Shown: one piece after another, positions 30,988 to 39,997 of the stretch
Position numbering within the stretch: position 1 is the first letter of the stretch
How the letters are laid out: each line of letters opens with the position of its first letter
Source: Tribonema minus
Lineage: Eukaryota > Sar > Xanthophyceae > Tribonematales > Tribonemataceae
Reading direction: 5' to 3'
Length of the DNA: 64,000 bases
NCBI GenBank assembly: GCA_017506865.1
Contig: JAFCMP010000168.1
Span: 806,001-870,000 of the forward strand
The notes under the pieces: model-generated
Told to the model about the DNA's origin: nothing
Seen by the model: only the letters and a program-made list of their open reading frames with translations
Databases searched by the model: none
Position numbers and translations under genes: made by a program

Positions 30988-33900
30988 CTAAAATCCCCCG
31001 AGCAATGCTGCCGAATGAAACATGTGCTGCTCAGTGCTCAGCGACTTGGTCAGCACATCTGCATGCTGCGCCTGCGTGCGCACTGCTTCTACAGCAATCT
31101 TCCCCCTGGCAACCTGCTCGCGCACATAATGAAACTTAACATCTATGTGCTTGGTGCGCTGCGACGCACCCTCATCTGCTGCCAACCTGATAGCAGCAGT
31201 GTTGTCCTCAAGGATCCGCACTACCCCGTGTGCCTTCCCCAAGAACCCCAGGAGCCGTACCATAGATGGCACCTCCTTGCTCGCCGCGCACAGCGCCACG
31301 TACTCCGCCTCCGCCGTAGAAAGCGTAACGCATGGTTGAAGCTTGGAGCTCCACGCCACCGCCGCGCCACCAAGCAGAAACGCATACCCGGTGTGACTGC
31401 GCCGCGTCTCGCGGTCGCTCGCGAAAGATGCGTCGGCGTATCCGAGCAGCTGCAGCTCCGCGCCCTCCCGCCTCTGGAATGTGAGGCCCGCCGGATGGCC
31501 CTTGAGGTACCGCAGCACTCGCTTGGCTGCCTCCAACAGGCACGCCCGTGGCGCCACCAGATGCCGCCGCAGCTGAGACACCGTGTAACTGATGTCCGGC
31601 CGCGTGCATGCGGTGACCCACCCCAGCTCCCCCACCAGACCCTGGTACTCCCGAATTTGAGCACCGTCCAGCAGCGGCGAATCCTCCACCGAAACGGCTG
31701 CGCTTGCTGCTGGTGTCTGCGTGTGATGAGCGTCCTGCAGGCCGTACTTGGCCAGCAAGCTGTTCACGTAGTCGGTCTGCGACATGGTGATGCCGCCATC
31801 GCCGCTGCGCGTGAACGTGATCCCCAGGAACTTGGTTGGAAAGCCGAGGTCCTTGAGGTCGAACTCCGCCCCTATGTCGTCGACTGCCGCCTGCAGCACG
31901 CCCTGGTCGCTGCTGCCCGTCATGAACACGTCGTCGACGTGCAGCAGTATGATGGCGCCTGACTGATGGTTGCGCAGCACGCACGGGTCAGCAAGGCACT
32001 GCTTGTAACCGCGCTGCTTGAGGGCGATGATGAGCTTCTGATGCCAAAGCCGTGGGCTCTGGTGCAGCCCGTAGAGGCTCTTGCGAAGCCTCATGACGAG
32101 TGGCTGGCCATCCTTGCCGCGCTTGACGAACCCCTGCGGCTGATGCACGAAGGTGGGCTTGTCGATGTCCGCTTGGACAAAGGCGTTGTCGAAGTCGCAT
32201 GCGTGAAGCTCCCAGTTGTAGTACGCCGCTAGCGCCACCAGTACCCGAAGCGATCTGATCTCGGCAGTGGGTGAATGCACCGCATCGAAATCTACGCCGG
32301 GTCGCTGCTGATCGCCGCGAACAACTATGCGCGCCTTGCGCCTCGCCACCTCGCCATGTTCCCCGAACTTGGTCTTAAGCACCCAAGTGGTGCCCAGCAC
32401 CTTAGCTCCCTGCTCCACCTCGCTCTGCTCCACCAGCTCCCACGTCCCCCGCCCATTGAGCTGGTCGTACTCCTTGCTGCAGGCTGCGCGCCACTCACTG
32501 CTGTGAGCCCCCTCTACCGCCTCGTGGTAAGACTTAGGGTCCTGTGCGCAAACAGCCGCTGCTGCAAGCAAAGCAACGAAGTGGGCTCGTGAGTACCCAC
32601 GCCCGCTGCGTGTGCGTGAGGGCCGCGTTGCTGCATCTGCTGTCGAGTCAGCATCCGCAGCATCTCCCTCCCCAGCTGCTGGCCCCTGGCCTGCTGCTGC
32701 ATCGCCGCTAGCCTCGCCAGCAGCCTCGCCAACAGCACCGCCCTCCTTAGCAACTTCCTCGGGCCCCTGCCCGAGCTCCTGTTCGGGCCCCTCCTCGGGC
32801 CCCGCCGCCGGCTCCTCCGCATCAGGACCCTCGCGGAACGTCACGTGGAACGCCGTGACCACCTGGCGCGTGCGCGCGTTGTACACGAGGTAACCACCCT
32901 TGGTGTCCTCTGAGTACCCCACCAGCCGCCCGCGCCACGCCTTGTTGGTGAACTTGCCGGGCTCTCCCTCCGCGCACACGTACGCGAAAGAGCCGAACAC
33001 CTTGAGCTTGGACAGGTCCGGGATCTGTCCCGTCCACGCCTCGAACGGGGTCTTCCCTCCGAGCGCAGAGTGAGGGCTCCTGTTGACAAGGTAAGTGGCA
33101 TGGCGGAGAGCAAAAGGCCACAGTGACCCAGGCAGAGCTGCCTGCAGCATCTCGCACCGCGCCTTGTTGTGCAGCGTGCGCAGCGCACGCTCCGCGATGC
33201 CGTTAGACTCGTGCGTGTACGGCGCCGAGTAGCTGATGGCGTAACCGGCTGAGACGCTGTGCTCCTTGAATGACGCCGCCCTGAACTCCTTGGGCCCGTC
33301 CAAGTGCACCTCAAACAGGTGACGCTCCTTGGGCGCCAGCACGTCGCCTCGCAGCCGCTCAACATCCTCCGCCATGTCTGCTTTTGACCTGCGACAGTAC
33401 ACAACATGGTAACGCGTGTGCTCGTCGACGAACACCCTGGAGTACCAGCTGCCGTCGTGGCCGCGCTCCTCGTACGGCCCGGCCGTATCGCTGTGCCACA
33501 CCTGCCCGGCGGCAGTTGCGCCCTGAGCGGCGCGCGGGGGGTGCGTCTGGTGTGTAGCCTTGCCCAAATGGCAGGTCTCGCACGGTGGCAACTCCCCGTC
33601 GGGCAGCTCTAGTCCTGAGCCTTCCATGCCCGCCAAACGCCGCATGTCCGCCAAGTTGAGGTGCCCTAGCCGCTGATGCCAGCGCTCCAGCGACACTGAG
33701 GCTGCAAACGCCTCTGGGCGACTACCTCCGCCGCCGGCTCGAAGCGCTCCTTCGCTGCAACCCCTGACCCGAAACTTGTAAAGGCCGTTCTCCTGCCGCA
33801 GTGGCACTGCTACCCTGGGGCCGCCTGGCACTGCTGGCGGCAGCACCAGGGACATGGCTCCTGGCGTGAGCACGAGCTCGCCCCCTGCCGCAACCAGCTT

Positions 33901-35199
33901 TGACGCGCTCAGCAGCAGCGCCTGGCCTGAGTGCGGCACAATGAGCGACTCCCAGAGGTCCAGCTTGACCTCCGCTCCGTTGCCTGCAATGCGCACGTGC
34001 AAATCGCCAATACCTGACGCGTACGCACCCTCGCCAGGGTGCGCCGTTGCGAGCGCCACGCGCTCCTGCCGAACTGACGACATGAATGCGGAGACATCGC
34101 ACCCAGGCCAAAGTGCCGGGTCGATGACGTGCCTGTTGGCGCCGCTGTCCACCAGGACCTCAACGTAGCTACGCTGAGCTGAGGTCCCTCCGGCTGCTAC
34201 CATCGCAGTAGCATCTTCCTCCGGCTCACCAGCTGCCTTCATGTAGCAGCCATGAGCTGGGCCGTCTGCGGGCGCGTCGGAGTCGCCTGACCCCTGCTTG
34301 CCTCCCCGCTTCTCCTTGCGCTTGTTGCGCAGCTCCGCGACAGAGCCTGCTGCAGGCTTCTTGCCGGCCTTCTTGGCGGCACAATCGCGTTCCCAGTGGC
34401 CTGACTTTCTGCAATAGTTGCAGGTACCCCGTTTGCCACTGCCGTGAGCCGAAGCAGCACCCGCATCTACGGCGTAGGCTGATGGGCCCTTGCCGTTCTT
34501 GCGTGCCGCTCGCTCACTGTCGTACTCCGCCTGCAGCCGCCTCTCAGCCTCGTCCAGATCCGCTGAAACCATGCAGCGAATCGTCCGGGCTACAACTCGG
34601 TATCCTTCCGCATCAGGCAGTCCTTGCAGTAGCCTTGACAGCAAATTGCCGTCCGCCACCGCCTCCCCCTGACTTGCGAGTCTACCGCGCAGATAGCGCG
34701 CTTTCGCGAAATACTCCATGGGCGACATGTCACCCATCTCCAGCCCTCCCAACTCATCGTGCAACGCCATGCGTGACGCGATAGTATTGGGCTGATAGCG
34801 CTCCCTGAGCGCCCGAAAGGACTTCCTTCCCTGCCGCACGTTGCTTGGATGAAGTAGCACGTAGCCGATGTCGGTCGCCTTGGTGGAGATGACCGTGACC
34901 AGCGCCTGGTACACCTTCAGGTCGAGAAGGTCGTACACAGTAGTTGCGCTGTCATGCAGTCCCTGGTCGTACCGCTCGTCCCAGTCCACCATCGGCGGTG
35001 GCACTCCCTCGAGACAAAGTGCCGACTCGAACGCCATGGCGAACATCGCCCACTCCTCCTCCTTGCCGCTGAACTGCTGCACTTTGAGCTTAAGCTTAAG
35101 GCTCATAACCGTTGATTTCTTGACACCGCGCAGAGTGCCAGCCAGCGGAAGCAATATGTCCTCCTCACCTTCGTGTTGCACATCATCTTGACCAGGCAT
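30988..35199 (-). CDS. Copia-type gag-pol polyprotein
   Basis: The uninterrupted frame is 1403 aa. Gag starts at about residue 32 (MSLKLKLKVQQFSGKEEEW) and ends with a zinc knuckle CNYCRKSGHWERDC (260-273). Protease has VDSGANRHVID (Asp350). Integrase has the HHCC-type RLGHLNLAD...CETCHLGK region and a catalytic D,D35E triad (HSDTAGPY, HLDGPKEF, NGIAER); the usual SDNGGEF around the second Asp is changed. Reverse transcriptase has FVQADIDKPTFVHQPQGF and an active site LLHVDDVF, with His where most copia elements have Tyr. RNase H has YADASFASD, EAEYVALC, EDNTAAI and RTKHIDVKFH. The first ATG (35199) lies inside the 5' LTR; the next in-frame ATG (35106) overlaps the primer site. It probably encodes all functions needed for transposition. 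Confidence 0.93.
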   Translation of the reverse strand: MPGQDDVQHEGEEDILLPLAGTLRGVKKSTVMSLKLKLKVQQFSGKEEEWAMFAMAFESALCLEGVPPPMVDWDERYDQGLHDSATTVYDLLDLKVYQALVTVISTKATDIGYVLLHPSNVRQGRKSFRALRERYQPNTIASRMALHDELGGLEMGDMSPMEYFAKARYLRGRLASQGEAVADGNLLSRLLQGLPDAEGYRVVARTIRCMVSADLDEAERRLQAEYDSERAARKNGKGPSAYAVDAGAASAHGSGKRGTCNYCRKSGHWERDCAAKKAGKKPAAGSVAELRNKRKEKRGGKQGSGDSDAPADGPAHGCYMKAAGEPEEDATAMVAAGGTSAQRSYVEVLVDSGANRHVIDPALWPGCDVSAFMSSVRQERVALATAHPGEGAYASGIGDLHVRIAGNGAEVKLDLWESLIVPHSGQALLLSASKLVAAGGELVLTPGAMSLVLPPAVPGGPRVAVPLRQENGLYKFRVRGCSEGALRAGGGGSRPEAFAASVSLERWHQRLGHLNLADMRRLAGMEGSGLELPDGELPPCETCHLGKATHQTHPPRAAQGATAAGQVWHSDTAGPYEERGHDGSWYSRVFVDEHTRYHVVYCRRSKADMAEDVERLRGDVLAPKERHLFEVHLDGPKEFRAASFKEHSVSAGYAISYSAPYTHESNGIAERALRTLHNKARCEMLQAALPGSLWPFALRHATYLVNRSPHSALGGKTPFEAWTGQIPDLSKLKVFGSFAYVCAEGEPGKFTNKAWRGRLVGYSEDTKGGYLVYNARTRQVVTAFHVTFREGPDAEEPAAGPEEGPEQELGQGPEEVAKEGGAVGEAAGEASGDAAAGQGPAAGEGDAADADSTADAATRPSRTRSGRGYSRAHFVALLAAAAVCAQDPKSYHEAVEGAHSSEWRAACSKEYDQLNGRGTWELVEQSEVEQGAKVLGTTWVLKTKFGEHGEVARRKARIVVRGDQQRPGVDFDAVHSPTAEIRSLRVLVALAAYYNWELHACDFDNAFVQADIDKPTFVHQPQGFVKRGKDGQPLVMRLRKSLYGLHQSPRLWHQKLIIALKQRGYKQCLADPCVLRNHQSGAIILLHVDDVFMTGSSDQGVLQAAVDDIGAEFDLKDLGFPTKFLGITFTRSGDGGITMSQTDYVNSLLAKYGLQDAHHTQTPAASAAVSVEDSPLLDGAQIREYQGLVGELGWVTACTRPDISYTVSQLRRHLVAPRACLLEAAKRVLRYLKGHPAGLTFQRREGAELQLLGYADASFASDRETRRSHTGYAFLLGGAAVAWSSKLQPCVTLSTAEAEYVALCAASKEVPSMVRLLGFLGKAHGVVRILEDNTAAIRLAADEGASQRTKHIDVKFHYVREQVARGKIAVEAVRTQAQHADVLTKSLSTEQHMFHSAALLGGF
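35091..35110 (-). other. Primer-binding site (methionine half-tRNA type)
   Basis: The minus strand reads GGTTATGAGCCTTAAGC. Its complement GGCTCATAACC has the form of a Met-tRNA anticodon loop (CTCATAA, anticodon CAT) with stem bases. Priming from a tRNA 5' half cut just after the anticodon loop is known for Drosophila copia. The site begins 12 bases inside the LTR edge defined by comparison with the 3' LTR. Confidence 0.65.
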
Positions 35200-35417
35200 G
35201 ATTGCAGAGCACCAGAGGCAGAAGAGAGAGTTCCCACTTGTGTGGATGCAAAGGAAGTGAGGTATTCACAGGATGCACAAGACACAAGGTGGTGGAATTG
35301 CTTCCCTACAGCACGGGGCACTAGAACTTGCCAGAACACGCAAGAACGTGCCAGAACTTGCAAGGGAAACCTAGAACACTCCTGCAGAATACAATGACCC
35401 TTCTACATATTCCAACA
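35123..35417 (-). repeat. 5' LTR of copia element
   Basis: 295 bp; starts TGTTGGAATATG on the minus strand, matching the 3' LTR start. It contains the first ATG of the polyprotein frame. Confidence 0.88.
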
Positions 35418-35422
35418 AAAGG

Positions 35423-37331
35423 ACAGCCGCAGGCAGATCTGCGCAATGCTACATCTGGAAGAGCACGATGCTCATGATTCAGGTAACATGCCCGGACACA
35501 GCAGACTGGATGCATTTGAATGGGCGACAGGCTGGTGACAGCCGTCGAGAGCTGATTCTCGCCAGTTGTTGGCTATGGCACATGCCGCGCCTGAAGCCGT
35601 ACACCACGCCAGAGGTGTTTGCTGTTGTCTAAGCCCAGTGATTATGATGCTTCTCTTATGTCGTCGCCGTACGGGTCTGTCTCCCCCTTGTGAAAGGTAT
35701 GCTACCTTAGGTGCCGTAGATCACACGGGGGGTCCCCCCCTGGCTCAAGACCCTTGTCAGCTATGCGGGGGGCCTCAAAAACCATATGCCCCGTGTTGCA
35801 TGTGCCTTACTGGCTGCGGTTGCATATATATCATCATGTGCGAGCTCAAGGATGCTTCCGGCAGCTCCTGCATGACTAATGCAGACAATCTTGCAGCACT
35901 CTCCTTCCACCCCCTCAGCCCCCCCCCCCCCCCCCCCCCCCTGCACGTGCGCGTGCTGCACTGCCACCGCTGCTGCACATGATGGATGCGCCTTTGCGCC
36001 CTCCCCCCTCCTTCTTGAGCGGCAACGCGGAGCAGTCGTACTGGCGGCGGGCTTGCCCCCGCCGTGCGCCCCGTTGATGACATGTTGCTGCGCTACTGCA
36101 CTGTGCTGCTGCAAAGCTCACAATTGCATGTTTGTTCGGGAATGCTCGTGTTCGCGCTGGTACATGCAACAGTTTCTGTACTGACTGTGCACAAGAGCAG
36201 TGACCTGGCCTAGGCACTGGCTTAGGCACCCGTCAGCCTTAAATCATGGCGGGCGCCGGAGGCGGGGGGGGGGGGAGTGTGCGGGTGGCGGGAAGGTGCT
36301 GCATGCTGTGTGACTATGTGGCTGTAGGTAGGGCTTGCACCCCCTGCATGTGCCAGACGGGGGCAGCACTGCCAGTGTGAACCATCGCCTGCGCGTGACA
36401 GCGCTGCATGTCAGCGAGAACGAATTAAATGTATTATGTCTCTTTTATGTCATTATACATTGTGTCTCCACCAAATCTCTCCTCGTTGACATGTCCAGTA
36501 ACAATGTACTTGTACGCTCGCCGTTGCGCATTTCGCCCTTGATGTTTGGTGTTGACACTTTTGCATGGATGTGTTATTGTCTTGAGTCATGATACAATTC
36601 ATGTGGCACATGTGGGAATCTGACCTTACTTAAACCTTGCAGTTGCAGGGTCCGACTGGCAAAACCTCTCACGCTGAGCCAGGCTCTGACCTTCTGGGCA
36701 TCGTGAATCCGATGCGAAACTGATGGTCTTGACAGCAAGCAAGAGCTACTGCTCTACAACCAGGCCAGCGCAATGGGCATGGAGTGTCCCTTGATTGTCA
36801 TGTGCACGGCAATTCGCTGCTGGTGTGCAAGTAGGCACCCTGCAGTGACTGCGGGGCATATTTCTAGCTGGTCCTATTGGTATGGACGTGGTGGTGCTCT
36901 TGCGACGACACACATGATCTGTGTACAAGTATCTGCATGTGGAACTATACAGTACCAGCATTTCACCTTAACCTGACCATTTTGTGTACATGGCACCCTA
37001 GCAGAGCAGGTCTGGCCAAGCAAGCCATGCATGCACATAAGCATGCTCAGCCAAGTGTCTCCACACGCCAGGATAGCACGAGGTGCAAAGCAATATGTCA
37101 ATCTTACCTGTGGAACACGCGCACTGCCTGTTCACATCACCATCGCTCAGCACATGCAATTGGTGCTATCAACAACATGAGACGCGCAGCTACTGCGCAA
37201 CTTGAAGAGATGGCAGAACAGACAATAGTGGGGAGAAAATGACATCAACAATTTGAATGCGCCTCTGTGTATTGGTGTGGCAAATGGTGCTGGATAGACT
37301 ACTGCAGCAACTGACTGATGCATTATCAGTG
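35423..37331. other. Remainder of unit R0 between the copia element and ankyrin copy 3
   Basis: No gene. It matches the non-coding parts of other units, including CTGGCTATGGCACATGC...CCTGAAGCC and the region downstream of cytidylyltransferase exon 4. The exon copies themselves are deleted. A C23 run stands at 35919-35941. Confidence 0.6.
35919..35941. repeat. 23-nt C homopolymer
   Basis: It is the longest mononucleotide run seen in the window. It corresponds in position to C16 at 51137 and C9 at 58704 in other units, so its length varies between paralogues. Confidence 0.85.
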
Positions 37332-37788
37332 CTACCGGGGGCCGCGCCCCCGTGCAGCGTCCACCCTGCGCCGCAGCTGCATGTACTCAGCCCTGTTGTT
37401 GTCGCTGCATGGGCAGCCATTTGCCAGCGCCCACTCGACTGCAGACAATGCGTTGACAAGGCTGTTTGAATCAGTGCCATCCACCAACACTAAAAAGTCT
37501 AACGTCATCAGATTCTCTCCGTTCCACGGACAGCCATTTGCGCGTGCCCACTGCAGCAACTCTAGGTGACCATTTATGATCGCCTCTGCGCAGACCCTCC
37601 AGTCCCATGGGCAGCCTTGCGCCCTCAGCCACTGTAGGATGTCCAGACGCCCTGTCGCGGCCGCACACGCGCACACAGTTTCGTCGCAGGGGCAGCCTAC
37701 CTCATGCAGCCACTGAAGCATGTTCATATGGCCTCCTTGCACAGCCCCCGTATATGCCGGTGCGTCAAGGGGGCAGCCATTTGCGTGT

Positions 37789-37792
37789 GCCC
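37789..37792. repeat. Target-site duplication GCCC of the gag-only element (left)
   Basis: GCCC is repeated directly after the right LTR (39998-40001). A 5-base repeat with one mismatch (TGCCC/CGCCC) is also possible. Confidence 0.6.
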
Positions 37793-38078
37793 TGTTGGAA
37801 TATGGGGTATTACTGGTAGTTCAGGAAGAGCTCAGGATCTTTCGCAGGTTGCTCTTGGAAGCACTGGTTCAAACCAAGTTGCTCTTGGAAGCTTCTTTGC
37901 AAGTTCTGATAGGTTCTGTCATTTTCTGAGAGGGTTTGTGCCCCCACCGAAGGGGAAGCAATTGTGTTTGCATGGTTTGGTGTAATGATCACTTCTCTGC
38001 TTTCGCACCGGCCAGCGTCCCCTGCTTCCTCTGCTGCTATGCAGCGTTGTGCCTGCCTGCATAGCCCAGATTTCCAAC
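37793..38078 (+). repeat. Left LTR of gag-only element
   Basis: 286 bp, identical by eye to 39712-39997. Confidence 0.9.
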
Positions 38079-38099
38079 GGTTATGAGCCTCTAGCGCAA
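38079..38099 (+). other. Primer-binding site of gag-only element (methionine half-tRNA type)
   Basis: It reads GGTTATGAGCCTCTAGCGC. Its complement fits a tRNA from the D-stem (GCGC) through the anticodon stem (AGAGG) and loop (CTCATAA) to CC, the 5' half of a Met tRNA. It directly abuts the LTR end, and the first 12 bases match the copia element's site. Confidence 0.7.
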
Positions 38100-38173
38100 G
38101 GGCTGGAGAGTCAGAGGTCCCGCGGCTAATCCAGGTTTGTTTTAGCGCGGTTGAATTGTTACGACTGTAGAAG

Positions 38174-39079
38174 ATGCCAAGGGCGGCACAGCAGCAGCGT
38201 ATTGCAGAGGAAGAGGGGACCGATAGCGACAACGAGCAGCTACGCCTCGTGTCGTTCAAGACAGTAACGTTTTCGGGCAAGCATGCAGATGATTACCACG
38301 AATGGAGTGGGAAATTTCTGGCGCTGCTGCCAGCTTCAATCAAGATAGCCCTCATCGACCCGGAGACCATCACCGCCACCGAGCTGGGCAAGCTTGGTTC
38401 AGAGAATGCCAAGTTATACAGGCAGCTGCTTCTCTCCACAAAAGGACTCGCCAATGCTATCGTGGCGAGCGTGGAGGAAGGGGACGGGAGGCAGGCCTGG
38501 ATGGAGCTCAAGGAGAAGTTCGCGGCTCGCACGCAAGCTCGGGCGCTTGAGCTCGTGCTGGAGCTGATGAACATGAGGTACAACTCCGAGATGGACTTTG
38601 ATCTGTTCTTTCTGAGAGCGGAGTACCTCCAGCGGCAGCTCAAACTTCTCGGAGAGCCCGTAGGAGACCTCATGCTGCGCGGATTCGTCATCAACAGCCT
38701 GCCGTCGGAGTTCGACGCGGTCAGGTCGATCATTCAGGTACAGGAGAGCCTGAACAACAAGGAGCTTAAACGCATGCTGCGCGCCCACTACGATTTCAAC
38801 TACAACAAGCACTATCAGCACTTGAACGGCATCGGCTACATCAACGACACGCCTTCGAGCTACGCCGCAAGAGCGTACGACACACCCAAATTTGGAGGCA
38901 AGTGCGGCTGGTGCTCGAAGCTGGGGCACAAGGAGCGGGACTGCAAGCAGAAGGAGGCCGGACACCCATTCGCGGAGGGTTCATTTGCGGAGAAGCGGGA
39001 GGCCCAGAAGAAGCAGCAGCGGGGCAACGGAGCCCCAGGAGGCGGCCGCATCGACGGCGGACCAGTATATGGATGCTAA
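38174..39079 (+). CDS. Copia-type gag protein of the non-autonomous element
   Basis: 301 aa. An N-terminal capsid-like region has FSGKHADDYHEWSGKF and AWMELKEKFAARTQA, as in the copia gag (UBN2) family. It is followed by a single zinc knuckle CGWCSKLGHKERDC (C-x2-C-x4-H-x4-C) and a basic Gly-rich tail. The frame is intact and ends at TAA 39077-39079. No pol frame follows; 39080-39711 is apparently non-coding. It probably assembles particles that package the element RNA. Confidence 0.88.
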   Translation: MPRAAQQQRIAEEEGTDSDNEQLRLVSFKTVTFSGKHADDYHEWSGKFLALLPASIKIALIDPETITATELGKLGSENAKLYRQLLLSTKGLANAIVASVEEGDGRQAWMELKEKFAARTQARALELVLELMNMRYNSEMDFDLFFLRAEYLQRQLKLLGEPVGDLMLRGFVINSLPSEFDAVRSIIQVQESLNNKELKRMLRAHYDFNYNKHYQHLNGIGYINDTPSSYAARAYDTPKFGGKCGWCSKLGHKERDCKQKEAGHPFAEGSFAEKREAQKKQQRGNGAPGGGRIDGGPVYGC

Positions 39080-39711
39080 CCAGCATGCCACGGAAGGAGC
39101 GGCGCTCATAGGATGTGTTGATTGGCTGCTCATGTGATTTACTTAGTGCCACGAGATTGTTCAGCATTTGCCCTCAAGTGTACGGCCACCCCTAGGTTTA
39201 AGGCATACACGGGGAAGAGTGTTGCAGCATATGGTAGTTGGAGCACTAAATGGGGGGGAGCCCTCCCAGAAGCTGCGGGCAGCGGCAGTTGGTAGTACGA
39301 CGATGGCAGCAGTATGCCTAGTACATTGATGGCAGCACACGCCACGATTTGCACAGAAGAGGTGTTTGGGTCCTCAGCAGTGTAACAGTCGCAGAAGAGC
39401 GGGCTCTCGGAATCTGTGCAGTGATTGTGTAGTACAGAAGAGCGAGTGCTCAGCAGTACAGCTTTTGTGTGTATGCTTTTGCACAGAAGGGGGTCCAAGC
39501 AGTGCACTGAGTAACTTGAAGTTTGATTGCAGTAATGTGCAGTTTGAAGCCAGTTTGGCGGTGCACTTGATTAGGCGCTTTGAGCCGGGGAGAGCAGTAC
39601 AGTAACTGTAGTACAGATGTGCGCAGAGGATAACGCGCCAGGCTCAGTGTTTGAGTCGGATTATTGTTTTGAAGCATTGCTCCCTGCACACACGGTCGCA
39701 ATGGGGGAGAG

Positions 39712-39997
39712 TGTTGGAATATGGGGTATTACTGGTAGTTCAGGAAGAGCTCAGGATCTTTCGCAGGTTGCTCTTGGAAGCACTGGTTCAAACCAAGTTG
39801 CTCTTGGAAGCTTCTTTGCAAGTTCTGATAGGTTCTGTCATTTTCTGAGAGGGTTTGTGCCCCCACCGAAGGGGAAGCAATTGTGTTTGCATGGTTTGGT
39901 GTAATGATCACTTCTCTGCTTTCGCACCGGCCAGCGTCCCCTGCTTCCTCTGCTGCTATGCAGCGTTGTGCCTGCCTGCATAGCCCAGATTTCCAAC
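39712..39997 (+). repeat. Right LTR of gag-only element
   Basis: 286 bp, preceded by the polypurine tract GGGGGAGAG and followed by GCCC. Confidence 0.9.

Larger units (their letters stand above)
30530..35417 (-). mobile_element. Complete Ty1/copia LTR retrotransposon
   Basis: The element is 4,888 bp with 295-bp LTRs (the 3' copy lengthened to 357 by a 62-bp tandem duplication), 5-bp target repeats, a methionine half-tRNA-like primer site, a GGGGGAGGG polypurine tract next to the 3' LTR, and one long intact gag-pol frame. Besides the 62-bp duplication I see only one LTR difference (TTCCAAC/TTCCCAC), so the insertion is young. Domain order is gag, protease, integrase, reverse transcriptase, RNase H, which defines Ty1/copia (Pseudoviridae-type). 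It splits unit R0 of the duplicated array. Confidence 0.92.
37793..39997 (+). mobile_element. Non-autonomous gag-only LTR retrotransposon (TR-GAG-like)
   Basis: The element is 2,205 bp. Its two 286-bp LTRs (37793-38078 and 39712-39997) appear identical base for base, starting TGTTGGAATATGGGG and ending TTTCCAAC. A Met half-tRNA-type primer site follows the left LTR and a GGGGGAGAG polypurine tract precedes the right one. The only long frame is gag; there is no protease, integrase or reverse transcriptase. LTR start, primer site and polypurine tract resemble those of the copia element at 30530, so a copia-type relative probably supplies the enzymes. It sits in the coding part of ankyrin copy 3 with a 4-base target repeat. 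Identical LTRs mean a very recent insertion. Confidence 0.88.

Noticed and set aside
30916-31962. 348-aa plus-strand frame
   Set aside because: Antisense shadow of the copia RNase H and reverse transcriptase region, which is clearly coded on the minus strand.
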